This document shows positions 49,646 to 58,755 of a stretch of DNA of 64,000 nucleotides, piece after piece; the stretch's first letter is position 1; each line of letters begins with the position of its first letter. Under the pieces are notes generated by a model. It saw only the letters and a list, made by a program, of their open reading frames with translations, was not told the origin of the DNA and made no database searches. The position numbers were made by a program, and so were the translations under genes. The stretch comes from Azotimanducus sp965199815 (GTDB lineage: Bacteria; Pseudomonadota; Gammaproteobacteria; Pseudomonadales; Azotimanducaceae), in NCBI GenBank assembly GCA_965199815.1, contig CBDATE010000007.1, positions 1 through 64,000 on the forward strand, in the 5' to 3' direction.

Positions 49646-52117
49646 ATGAAATTACGCGAGACCGCAACTGCTTGCCGACGCTTGTCCATTGTTGTCGCTA
49701 CATCCCTGATAGCCTGGCAAGTACCCTTCGTCCTGGCCCAGGATGCGCGGACCGATCAGCAGCAAGCTGACGAGGGTCTGGTTGAAGATTTGCTGGTCAT
49801 TGGCTCGCGCAGCCCCGGCCGCTCGGCGGCCGACTCCGCGGTGCCGATTGATGTCATTGCCGCTGAAACACTCAACACCATCGGCAACAGCGCAGACATT
49901 ACCGACAATTTGCGCGCACATGTGCCTTCTTTCAATGCCTCCATCGCGGCCGGTGACGGAGATACTTTTGTCCGCCCGACTTCGCTGCGCGGCCTGGCAC
50001 CCGATCAGACGCTGGTACTGGTGGGCGGCAAGCGTCGTCACCGGGCGGCTCTGATTGCCGAGTTTGTCCCGGCCGCCGGCAAGGGGGCACAGGGGCCGAA
50101 CATCGGCATGATTCCATCGATTGCCATTGACCGCGTTGAAATCCTGCGCGACGGTGCAGCCGCGCAATACGGATCGGATGCGATTGCCGGTGTCATCAAC
50201 TTCGTCATGAAGGATGCCGATCAGGGCGGTGATGTACGCGTACAGTACGGTCAATTCTACGAGGGTGAGCAATCCCTGTCGGTCGCAGCCAACGGTGGAT
50301 TTTCCCTGTCAGGACAGGGGTTTGTGAATGCAAGCCTTGAATATGTAGGCAACGAGGCACTGTCGCGCGGCACACAGCGGCCCAATGCGCAGGCGCTCAT
50401 TGATGCCGGCATCTCCGGCGTGGGTCAGGATACGCCCTTTGATGACGCTCCTCTGGTGCAGACCTGGGGTCGGCGGGAGACCGAGGCTGCGCTCCTGTTC
50501 ATCAACGCCGGGTACGCGCTTTCCGACACTGCCAGCCTGTACTTGCAGAGTAATTACGCGGACACCTTCGGGCGCTACAGGTTTGTGTATCGGTTTGGCG
50601 ATAATCCGGCAACAGAAGCCTATGATGCCCACCTGACCCTGAAAACCCTGCATGATGTCTGGGGATATGACGGGTTGCCACAGGGCTTCACTCCGTTCTT
50701 TGATGGCGAGCAGGAGGATTTCAGCCTCGCCACAGGTATCAGGGGAAGCCTCGCCAATGGTCGCACCTCCTATGACATGAGCCTCAACTACGGGTTCAAT
50801 GCAATTGATTTCACCCTCAACAACACCATTAACCAGAGTCTCGGCTGGATGCCCGGGTCGGAGCCGCAGCGCGATTTTGATGTGGGTGAATTACAGCAGG
50901 AAGAAATCAGTCTGAACGCCGACTTCACGCGGCAAGTCTCTCCCGGGCTGCATCTTGCCTGGGGTGCAGAGTGGCGTCAGGAAACCTTCTACATCATTGC
51001 CGGAGAGGTGAATTCGCGAATCGGCCTCGGCTCGAGCGGGTTCAAGGGATTCGAGTACAGCGATGCAGGTGATTTCTCGCGAGATAACTACGCTTTCCAT
51101 GCAGAACTCGAGCAGGATATTTCCGATGATCTGCTCGTGCAGTACGCCCTCAGGTTCGAGGACTTTTCGGACTTCGGCAGCACCACCAACGGCAAGGTCG
51201 CGGCGCGCTATCACCTGAATCCTGTTGCCACCCTGCGCGGCGCGCTCTCGACGGGCTTTCACGCGCCCACCCCGGGACAGGCGAACATTCAGAAGGTCAG
51301 TACGGTGTTTGACGGCAACAGTGGCCTGCAGGTTGAGCAGGGTCTGGTGCCGCCAGAGCATCCTCTGGCGCTGGCGGCTGGAGGCGCACCCCTCAAGGAG
51401 GAGGAGTCGCTCAATTACAGCCTTGGGCTGACGCTCAATCTCGGCGAGCGAACCACCCTGACGAGTGACATCTATCTCATCGAAATCGATGATCGCATCT
51501 ACAAGACGGTTACCATACCGACAGTCGATCCACTCACCGGTGTCGGCTCGAATGTCTCCTTCTTCACCAATGCGCTTGATATAGAGTCCTCGGGCATTGA
51601 CCTGATTCTCGGCACCGCGTTTGACTGGGGCGCGTCCGGCGTGACCACTGATCTGAGCTTTGCCTACAACCATAACAGCGTCGAGGTGGTCGGCCAGTCC
51701 GCGGTCGGAGGCATACTGCCGGTGACCGATGCCGATGTGGAGGATATCGAGGAAAGCTATCCGCAGGATCGTTTCGTGGTGACCGGCAATACCCTGTTTG
51801 GTTCCAGGTGGAATCTCATGCTGCGCCTGAACTACTACGGGGCGCATTACGATGAACTCGGGCGCATCGGTGGCGTTGATGGAAGTGCGTCAAGCAACAG
51901 GATTGGCTCCAGTATCTATCTGGATTTCGAGCTCGGTTACGAAGTCGCTGCCAACGCACGCCTGACGTTCGGTGCATCCAATATGTTCGATGAGTACATT
52001 GATGAATCTCGCAACCCCCATGCAAACCGTCTGAGTGCCGGCATGCCCTATGCGCGCCGCACCGCCGCGAACTACGAGGGCGGCTCCTGGTATCTGCGCG
52101 CCAATTACAGCTTCTGA
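49646..52117 (+). CDS. TonB-dependent outer-membrane receptor
   Basis: 823-residue ligand-gated porin. A signal peptide covers residues 1-31 (basic start, then IVVATSLIAWQVPFVLA). The TonB box-like EDLLVIGSRSPGR is near residues 46-58, and the plug domain carries RPTSLRGLAPDQTLVLVGGK and VEILRDGAAAQYGSDAIAGV. The rest is an outer-membrane barrel with alternating strands ending in phenylalanine (YLRANYSF). The late block GASNMFDEYIDESRNPHANR is conserved among receptors of this kind. The transported ligand is unknown; no siderophore or vitamin genes are adjacent. Confidence 0.92.
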   Translation: MKLRETATACRRLSIVVATSLIAWQVPFVLAQDARTDQQQADEGLVEDLLVIGSRSPGRSAADSAVPIDVIAAETLNTIGNSADITDNLRAHVPSFNASIAAGDGDTFVRPTSLRGLAPDQTLVLVGGKRRHRAALIAEFVPAAGKGAQGPNIGMIPSIAIDRVEILRDGAAAQYGSDAIAGVINFVMKDADQGGDVRVQYGQFYEGEQSLSVAANGGFSLSGQGFVNASLEYVGNEALSRGTQRPNAQALIDAGISGVGQDTPFDDAPLVQTWGRRETEAALLFINAGYALSDTASLYLQSNYADTFGRYRFVYRFGDNPATEAYDAHLTLKTLHDVWGYDGLPQGFTPFFDGEQEDFSLATGIRGSLANGRTSYDMSLNYGFNAIDFTLNNTINQSLGWMPGSEPQRDFDVGELQQEEISLNADFTRQVSPGLHLAWGAEWRQETFYIIAGEVNSRIGLGSSGFKGFEYSDAGDFSRDNYAFHAELEQDISDDLLVQYALRFEDFSDFGSTTNGKVAARYHLNPVATLRGALSTGFHAPTPGQANIQKVSTVFDGNSGLQVEQGLVPPEHPLALAAGGAPLKEEESLNYSLGLTLNLGERTTLTSDIYLIEIDDRIYKTVTIPTVDPLTGVGSNVSFFTNALDIESSGIDLILGTAFDWGASGVTTDLSFAYNHNSVEVVGQSAVGGILPVTDADVEDIEESYPQDRFVVTGNTLFGSRWNLMLRLNYYGAHYDELGRIGGVDGSASSNRIGSSIYLDFELGYEVAANARLTFGASNMFDEYIDESRNPHANRLSAGMPYARRTAANYEGGSWYLRANYSF

Positions 52118-52130
52118 GACCCGCTCCGCG

Positions 52131-52174
52131 CCAGACTGTGCCCAGACTTGTGCCCAAGCTGTGCCCAGATTGTG
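52131..52174. repeat. Four degenerate 11-12-mers related to CCCAGACTTGTG
   Basis: Consecutive units CCAGACTGTG, CCCAGACTTGTG, CCCAAGCTGTG and CCCAGATTGTG lie between the TonB receptor stop and sohB. They resemble the perfect 12-mer pair at 11144-11167. They may be binding sites upstream of sohB or a decayed repeat. Confidence 0.55.
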
Positions 52175-52233
52175 CAAAGCCTCCGCAATCTGGCGTAGAG
52201 TAGCCCCCCTCATTTTGTGCGACACTGAATCTC

Positions 52234-53253
52234 GTGGAATATGTTTTCGAATTCCTGCTGTTTCTCGCCAAGGCGCTGGTGGTGGTCGCGGCCATTCTGG
52301 CGGTGGTCGGCTATGTCGCATCGATGCGCATGCATCGCCACTATCCGGGGCGCAAGGGACACCTCGAGGTCACCACTCTGAACGCGGAATTTGATGATCT
52401 CGAAAGCACCCTGCGGATGGCAGCGGAGACCACCAGCCAGGGGTCCAAGCGCGCCAGGAAGCAGCGCAAGCGTGATGACAAGAATCGCCAGAAAGGGCGC
52501 AGCGCACAGGATGAGACGCGCAAGCGCATGTATGTGCTGGATTTTCATGGCGATGTAGGGGCCACCCGGGTCGAGCGTCTGCGACGCGAGGTCACCGCGA
52601 TGCTCACCTTTCTGCAGGCTGACGACGAGGTTGTTGTGCGTCTTGAAAGCGTTGGTGGCACGGTGCACGGCTATGGACTGGCGGCTTCCCAGCTGCAGCG
52701 GGTTCGCGATGCGGGTGCGCGCCTGGTGATTGCCGTGGACAAGGTGGCGGCGAGTGGCGGGTACCTGATGGCCTCGGTCGCTTCACACCTGATTTCGGCA
52801 CCCTTTGCCATTCTGGGCTCTATCGGTGTGGTCATCGAGCTTCCCAACCTCAACCGGTTACTGAAAAAGTACGATGTTGACTATGAGCTTCTGACCGCCG
52901 GAGAGCACAAGCGCACACTCACGGTTCTCGGCGAGAACAAGCCGGAGCACCGCGTCAAGGTGCAGCAGGAACTCGATGAAATTCATGGGTTATTTGGCGA
53001 TTTCCTGCAAGAAAACCGTCCCCAGATCAGCTTCCCGCAGGTTGCTACCGGTGAGACCTGGTTCGGTCGCAAGGCGCTTGACCTCAAACTGGTCGATGAG
53101 ATTCTCACCAGTGACGAGTATCTGCTGCGCGCACGACACGATGCCGATATTTTCGAGGTGCAATGGGTCGATGACCGCAGCCCCTTTGCACGGCTCGCAG
53201 CGCGCTTCGAAGAGACGGCATCTGCGCTTCTCGCCAGATTCCGTGCCCTCTGA
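52234..53253 (+). CDS. sohB: SohB, S49-family membrane peptidase
   Basis: 339-residue inner-membrane protease related to signal-peptide peptidase SppA. A transmembrane anchor lies at residues 8-29 (LFLAKALVVVAAILAVV), followed by a charged coiled linker, then the peptidase domain. The nucleophilic serine is in DKVAASGGYLMAS and the partner lysine probably in AGEHKRTLTVLGENK, a Ser-Lys dyad as in the family. The start is GTG at 52234, in the position of the usual SohB methionine (xEYVFEFLLF). It is probably a single gene under its own promoter in the 116-bp gap upstream. Confidence 0.92.
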   Translation: MEYVFEFLLFLAKALVVVAAILAVVGYVASMRMHRHYPGRKGHLEVTTLNAEFDDLESTLRMAAETTSQGSKRARKQRKRDDKNRQKGRSAQDETRKRMYVLDFHGDVGATRVERLRREVTAMLTFLQADDEVVVRLESVGGTVHGYGLAASQLQRVRDAGARLVIAVDKVAASGGYLMASVASHLISAPFAILGSIGVVIELPNLNRLLKKYDVDYELLTAGEHKRTLTVLGENKPEHRVKVQQELDEIHGLFGDFLQENRPQISFPQVATGETWFGRKALDLKLVDEILTSDEYLLRARHDADIFEVQWVDDRSPFARLAARFEETASALLARFRAL

Positions 53254-53287
53254 AGGTAACTCCGAATAACATCGAGGAGTAGAGAGC

Positions 53288-54272
53288 ATGAGCTGTTTCA
53301 GCGCATTGCAGGTGACCAGAGACGATGCCGGACGCTTTCATCGCGAGCTCGTGGAACTGGACACGGCGCTGTTGCCCGACCATCCCGTGCTCATCGAGGT
53401 GCAATACTCCTCGCTGAACTTCAAGGATGCCTTGTCAGCGACCGGCAATCCCGGCGTTTCCGGAGTATTTCCGCATGTGCCCGGGGTAGATGCAGCCGGC
53501 GTGGTGCTCGACTCGGGCGATGAGCGGTGGGCTGTCGGTGACCCTGTAATCGTGCATGGCTTCGACCTCGGCATGAACACCTGGGGCGGGTTTGGCAGCC
53601 GGATTCGGGTGCCGGGCGAGTGGGTACTGCCACTTCCGCAGGGCCTCACGCTTGCAGAGAGCATGATTCTGGGTACGGCCGGATTTACCGCAGGTCTTGC
53701 GATTGACAAGCTCGAATCGTTCGGCATGTCGCCTGACGGCGGGCCGGTGGCGGTAACCGGCGCGACTGGCGGTGTGGGGTCTGTGAAGTTGCTTGCCGCC
53801 CTGGGCTACGAGGTGGTGGCGGTGACCGGCAAATCCGACCGTGCGCAATGGCTTCGGTCCTCGGTGCTGCGCGGGTGATGAGTCGCGATGAGGTTCTCGA
53901 GGGTGGTGAACGGGCACTTGGCAGGCCAATCTGGGGGGCGGCACTTGATACGGTGGGTGGCTCATTCCTGTGGAACTCAAGTCACTCAGGTACGGCATGA
54001 GTCTTGCCGCCTGCGGATTGGTTGGCGGGGCAGATATCCCGGCCACTGTGTTTCCATTTCTGCTCCGGCATGTGAATTTGCTGGGCATAGATTCCGTGCA
54101 ACTTGCGCTTGATGAGAAGCGCAGAATCTGGTCACGACTCGCCACTGAATGGAAACTGCAGGGTCTTGATGAACTCGAGCGCCCCTTGCGTCCGGACACG
54201 CTCTCCGGTGCCATCGACGAGATTCTGGCCGGTCAGATGGTTGGCCGTGGCGTACTCCGTCACGGGCACTGA
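53288..54272 (+). pseudogene. YhdH/AcuI-type zinc-free MDR reductase, frameshifted
   Basis: The first 190 codons (SSLNFKDALSATGNPGVSGV, FPHVPGVDAAGVV, and the coenzyme motif VAVTGATGGVGSVKLLAAL) are a clear YhdH/acryloyl-CoA-reductase-like quinone oxidoreductase. Near 53866 one base is missing (CGGTCCTCGG where CGGTCCCTCGG would continue); the next frame then reads LGAARVMSRDEVLEGGERAL and GRPIWGAALDTVGGS. A second indel near 53970 is needed to reach KSLRYGMSLAACGLVGGADI and the normal C-terminus ending at 54272. With both repaired the length would be normal. It is either a decaying gene or poor sequence; the adjacent duplication favours real rearrangement. Confidence 0.85.
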
Positions 54273-54294
54273 TGCCAGGTTCGGGTGCCCGAGG

Positions 54295-54870
54295 AATCTG
54301 GGGGGCGGCACTTGATACGGTGGGTGGCTCAGTTCGCTTTGACCAGCCCTGCGCTGCGGGGGGCGGCGGTCATCCGCAGGATCGAAGCGGAGCGGAGAAC
54401 CCGCGCAGCGGGTTGACTTTCAAGTCACTCAGGTACGGCATGAGTCTTGCCGCCTGCGGATTGGTTGGCGGGGCAGATATCCCGGCCACTGTGTTTCCAT
54501 TTCTGCTCCGGCATGTGAATTTGCTGGGCATAGACTCTCTACCGTGGAAGAAACGCTACATCCGGAGTGCAACTTGCGCTTGATGAGAAGCGCAGAATCT
54601 GGTCACGACTCGCCACTGAATGGAAACTGCAGGGTCTTGATGAACTCGAGCGCCCCTTGCGTCCGGACAGAACGACCCGCGTCGCCCAAGTACCCAGATC
54701 ATGTTCTCTCTTAGCAGACGAATGTCGCTTCGGCGTGTACACGTGCCATCGACGTGCCCGTCGCGGCAGGTCGAGATTCTGCCAACGCAACAAAGTACCC
54801 GGTCAGATGGTTGGCCGTGGCGTACTCCGTCACGGGCACTGATGCCAGGTTCGGGTGCCCGAGGAATCTG
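54295..54870 (+). pseudogene. Tandem duplicate of the reductase 3' end, with insertions
   Basis: A second copy of 53928-54300 follows immediately, joined at the hexamer AATCTG, which occurs at 53928, 54295 and 54865. Compared with the first copy it carries about 88 bp instead of 12 bp after GGTGGGTGGCTCA, about 30 extra bp after GGGCATAGA, and about 130 bp replacing 31 bp after GCGTCCGGACA. The first insertion includes the hairpin AACCCGC-GCA-GCGGGTT. No start or intact frame exists. This explains most of the otherwise geneless stretch 54273-54998; 54871-54998 shows nothing recognisable. Confidence 0.75.
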
Positions 54871-54998
54871 TGGACAAGCGCCATGACTTGAGGGTACAGT
54901 ACTACCCACTTGACCCAGAGTAAGTACATCCGCGTGAAGGTTGTCTGCCATCCTCTCCCACCTTGCCCGATGTAGCCGGGTGCTGCGTTTTTTTGTCT

Positions 54999-56783
54999 GT
55001 GAAGCCAACCGATATTCACAATCCCGACTACTTTCACAAGGTGGTCGATTGCCAATGGGCGTGTCCGGCACACACGCCTGTTCCCGAATATATCCGCCTG
55101 ATTGCAGCCGAGCGCTACACCGAAGCCTACATGCTCAACTGGGATTCGAATGTCTTTCCGGGCATCCTTGGCCGAACCTGCGACCGCCCCTGTGAACCCG
55201 CGTGCCGTCGCGTACGCACCGAGGAGAAGCCGGTCGCCATCTGTCGGCTGAAGCGCGTGGCCGCCGATTACAAGGGCGATATCAGCGACTATATGCCTGC
55301 CATTCCGAAGAAGAAAAACGGCTTTCGTATTGCCTTGCTTGGCGCAGGCCCGGCTTCGCTGGCGGTGGCGAGGGATCTCCTGCCGCTCGGATACGAGGTG
55401 CATCTGTTCGAACGAGACCCTGCCGGTGGCGGCATGATGCGCACCCAGATCCCGGCCTTCAGATTGCCGGCTGATGTGCTCGAGGAAGAGGTGGACCTGA
55501 TTCTCGATATGGGGGTGCATTGCCATTTCGGGCATGAAGTCACGAGCATGAGGGCCATGCTGGACATGGGCTTTGATGCCTGGTTCGTCGGCACGGGCGC
55601 GCCCCGAGGCCGCGACCTGAACATCCCCGGGCGCGAGGCCTGTGATGCACACATCAGCATAGGTATCGATTGGTTGTCGAGTGTGGCCTTCGGGCACACC
55701 ACATCGATCAGCGGCAAGGTCATTGTCATGGGTGGCGGGAACACGGCCATGGATTGTTGCCGAACCTCGAAGCGTCTCGGTGCCGAGTCGGTGCAGGTGG
55801 TGGTGCGTTCCGGGTTCGATGTCATGAAGGCTTCCGAGTGGGAAAAGGAAGAGGCCATACTCGAAGGCATACCGATTCTCAACAACCGTCCGCCCAGAGA
55901 GTTTGTGCACGAGAACGGCAGGCTCAAGGGTGTCTGGTTCACCTGCATCGAACAGGTGGCGGACGAAAATGGGCGCCTGAAATCCATCCCCACCGGAGAA
56001 CCCGATGTGTTTATCGAGGCGGACCATGTGCTCATGGCCATTGGCCAGGAGAATCACTGCCCCTGGATCGAGCGCGACCTCGGCATCGAGTTCGACAAGT
56101 GGGATTGTCCGGTGCTTGATCAGGTGACCCTGCAATCAACGCATCCACAGGTGTTCTTTGGTGGAGATTCGGCCTTCGGGCCAGAGAACATCATCTGGGC
56201 ATCGGCGCATGCACATCAGGCCGCCATTTCCATTCATCTCCTGTGTCAGGGCAAGGACCCCAAGCAGGATCGACCACCGCCCGGTGTCAACCTGATCAGC
56301 CAGAAGATGGGGGTGCATGAATGGAGCTACGACAGCGAGCATGACCCATCACAGCGGTATTTCGTACCGCATTCGAGGCTCGAAAAGACGCTCTCCAACA
56401 TCAAGGTTGAAGTCGAGCTCGGGTTCGATGCCAGTCTGGGCCAAGACGAAGCACAGCGCTGCCTGAATTGCGATATGCAGACGGTGTTTACCGACAAGCT
56501 GTGCATCGAATGTGATGCTTGCGTGGACATCTGCCCCATGGACTGCATCAGCTTCGTGCGGAACGGCGACGAGGATGAATTGCGTACCCGTCTGACTGCA
56601 CCGGCCGAGAATTCGGAGCAGGACATCTATGTTTCCGATGCCTTGCCGACCGGGCGCATCATGGCGAAGGATGAAGATCTGTGTCTGCACTGCGGCCTGT
56701 GTGCGGAGCGTTGCCCGACCAATGCCTGGGATATGCAGAAGTCCGTCTTTCACTTGCCGCAACTCGGCAGTTACGCCGAATAG
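54999..56783 (+). CDS. GltD-like FAD/NAD(P) oxidoreductase with ferredoxin domains (2-oxoacid oxidoreductase partner)
   Basis: 594 residues from the GTG at 54999 (KPTDIHNPDYFHKVVDCQWA). N-terminal cysteine clusters CQWAC and CDRPCEPACRR bind Fe-S as in the glutamate synthase small subunit. Then comes the FAD motif LLGAGPASLAVARDLLPLGY (about residues 111-130), the second nucleotide motif VIVMGGGNTAMDCCR, and FFGGDSAFGPENIIWA near the FAD site. The C-terminus holds two [4Fe-4S] ferredoxin motifs, CIECDACVDICPMDC and CLHCGLCAERCPTNA. With the next two genes it forms a 2-oxoacid:acceptor oxidoreductase complex in which this subunit probably passes electrons to or from NAD(P). The frame is open to TTG 54963, so the start is uncertain. 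Confidence 0.85.
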   Translation: MKPTDIHNPDYFHKVVDCQWACPAHTPVPEYIRLIAAERYTEAYMLNWDSNVFPGILGRTCDRPCEPACRRVRTEEKPVAICRLKRVAADYKGDISDYMPAIPKKKNGFRIALLGAGPASLAVARDLLPLGYEVHLFERDPAGGGMMRTQIPAFRLPADVLEEEVDLILDMGVHCHFGHEVTSMRAMLDMGFDAWFVGTGAPRGRDLNIPGREACDAHISIGIDWLSSVAFGHTTSISGKVIVMGGGNTAMDCCRTSKRLGAESVQVVVRSGFDVMKASEWEKEEAILEGIPILNNRPPREFVHENGRLKGVWFTCIEQVADENGRLKSIPTGEPDVFIEADHVLMAIGQENHCPWIERDLGIEFDKWDCPVLDQVTLQSTHPQVFFGGDSAFGPENIIWASAHAHQAAISIHLLCQGKDPKQDRPPPGVNLISQKMGVHEWSYDSEHDPSQRYFVPHSRLEKTLSNIKVEVELGFDASLGQDEAQRCLNCDMQTVFTDKLCIECDACVDICPMDCISFVRNGDEDELRTRLTAPAENSEQDIYVSDALPTGRIMAKDEDLCLHCGLCAERCPTNAWDMQKSVFHLPQLGSYAE

Positions 56784-56834
56784 TCCGGCTCTCTCTCACG
56801 CTTGCTTCGCCTTGCCTTCAGGGGTGCTTGCCAT

Positions 56835-58706
56835 ATGACAGCGAAGCAGCCTGGGCGGGAGACCATCTATAATGACTTCGTGATTCGCTTCGCCAATGTC
56901 AATGGCTCCGGCTCGGCGAGTGCGAACGGCATGTTTGCCCATGCGATATATCGCATGGGTGTGCCGGTTACGGGGCGCAACATCTTTCCGTCCAATATCC
57001 AGGGCTTGCCGACCTGGTTTGACGTGCGCGTCAGCGAACAGGGGTATCTCGGGCGGCGGCAGGAGGCTGACATTGTCGTGGCGATGAACGCCCAGACCTA
57101 CGCAGAGGATGTGGATGCGCTCGCGCCCGGCGGCTATCTCATCCATGACAGCAGCAAGCCCATGGCGCAGTCATTGCGCGCGCACGGCAAGGATATCAAG
57201 CATATCGGTATTCCCATCTCGAACCTGCTGGTGCATGAGTTTGCGGATCCGAAGCAACGTAGCCTGTTCAAGAATATCGTGTATCTCGGTGCTCTGGCCG
57301 AGATGCTTGGCATCGAGATGGATGTCCTCGAGCACATGGTGGATGAGCAATACAAGGGCAAGGACGCGCTCATTCAGCCCAACTATCGGGCGCTTGATAT
57401 AGGCAGCGCCTATGCGCGCGAGTATCTGAATCAGCCACTGCATTTTCGGGTGCGGCGCAGCGACAAGGTAGGGAAGCGCATCATGGTGGATGGCAATACG
57501 GCGGCGGCGCTCGGCGCGCTCTATGGCGGAGCAAGCGTTTGCGCCTGGTACCCGATCACGCCCTCGACCTCGATGGCGGAGGCATTCGAGAAGTACGCCG
57601 CCAGTTACCGCAAGGATGCCGAGACTGGCCAGTCGATGGCGGCGATCATTCAAGCCGAAGACGAACTCTCGGCCATAGGTATGGTGATAGGCGCGGGCTG
57701 GAACGGCGCGCGCGCCTTTACCTGCACCAGTGGGCCGGGCATTTCGTTGATGAACGAATTTCTCGGGCTCGCCTACTTTGCCGAGATCCCGGCCGTGGTG
57801 TTCGATGTGCAGCGCGCCGGCCCGTCAACCGGTATGCCCACGCGCACACAGCAATCGGACTTGCTGCTCTCGGTGTACGCATCGCATGGCGACACCAAAC
57901 AGGTGGTGCTGCTACCGAGCACATCGAAGGAATGCTTCGATTTCGCGGCCGATGCGTTTGATCTCGCTGACCGCTTGCAGACACCCGTGCTGGTGCTCTC
58001 CGACCTTGATCTTGGCATGAATGATCACCTGTCGGAACCGTTTGCATGGGAGGAAGGACGCATGTATGACCGTGGCAAGGTGCTGAGCGCGGAGGATCTG
58101 GACAATATCGATCAGTTCAGCCGCTACCTTGACGTGGATGGCGATGGTATCGGCTATCGCACCCTGCCGGGGGCGCATCCATCCAGGGGCGCGTTTTTCA
58201 CGCGCGGTACGTCGCGTGACGAGCATGCCACCTACACCGAGATGCCGGAAGCCTACATCCGCAATATGGAACGCCTGCTGGTGAAGTGGGACACGGCGAG
58301 AAGCCTGGTACCGGCAGCCGAGATCGATGCGAGCGGCAGGGAGTGTGGCCTCATCTACTACGGCTCGACCGAGGCGGCCATTGCCGAGGCCCTGGATTTG
58401 CTGGCCAGGCGCGGCATAGCCCTTGATACCATGCGCCTGCGGGCAGTGCCTTTTGGTGACGAAGTAGCGCGTTTCATTGCCGGGCACGACATCCTGTTCG
58501 TGGTCGAGCAGAATCGCGACGGACAGATGCGTCAGCTTCTGGTATCTGAATGCGGGCAGCAGGGGGTGAATGTCTCCCGCCTGCATTCGATACTGTACTT
58601 CGGTGGCCTGGCTATTTCGGCGGGCGAGATTCACGATCAGGTACACGCCTGGTTCGAGGAAGAGATGCGTGAACCTGCGCGTCCGCGTGTGCTGAGGTTT
58701 TCATGA
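56835..58706 (+). CDS. 2-oxoacid:acceptor oxidoreductase, fused gamma-alpha subunit
   Basis: 623 residues from ATG 56835. The N-terminal ~190 residues are the gamma domain (DFVIRFANVNGSGSASANGM, GRRQEADIVVAMNAQTYAED). The remainder is the alpha (pyrimidine/transketolase-like) domain with GNTAAALGALYGGASVCAWY, the conserved YPITPSTSMAE, TCTSGPGISLMNEFLGLAYF and QRAGPSTGMPTRTQQSDLL. This is the layout of KorA-type enzymes that decarboxylate 2-oxoglutarate or branched 2-oxoacids to acyl-CoA. It lies between the GltD-like subunit (51-bp gap) and the beta subunit (49-bp gap) in one operon. Confidence 0.92.
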   Translation: MTAKQPGRETIYNDFVIRFANVNGSGSASANGMFAHAIYRMGVPVTGRNIFPSNIQGLPTWFDVRVSEQGYLGRRQEADIVVAMNAQTYAEDVDALAPGGYLIHDSSKPMAQSLRAHGKDIKHIGIPISNLLVHEFADPKQRSLFKNIVYLGALAEMLGIEMDVLEHMVDEQYKGKDALIQPNYRALDIGSAYAREYLNQPLHFRVRRSDKVGKRIMVDGNTAAALGALYGGASVCAWYPITPSTSMAEAFEKYAASYRKDAETGQSMAAIIQAEDELSAIGMVIGAGWNGARAFTCTSGPGISLMNEFLGLAYFAEIPAVVFDVQRAGPSTGMPTRTQQSDLLLSVYASHGDTKQVVLLPSTSKECFDFAADAFDLADRLQTPVLVLSDLDLGMNDHLSEPFAWEEGRMYDRGKVLSAEDLDNIDQFSRYLDVDGDGIGYRTLPGAHPSRGAFFTRGTSRDEHATYTEMPEAYIRNMERLLVKWDTARSLVPAAEIDASGRECGLIYYGSTEAAIAEALDLLARRGIALDTMRLRAVPFGDEVARFIAGHDILFVVEQNRDGQMRQLLVSECGQQGVNVSRLHSILYFGGLAISAGEIHDQVHAWFEEEMREPARPRVLRFS

Positions 58707-58755
58707 GGGCCTTGATGATGGGTTTGGCAAATCCTGCGGCAGGGGATCTGGCGAA

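Noticed and set aside
54711..56135. 474-codon minus-strand frame opposite the GltD-like gene
   Set aside because: The plus strand encodes a protein with complete FAD, NAD(P) and Fe-S motifs; the minus frame is a shadow.
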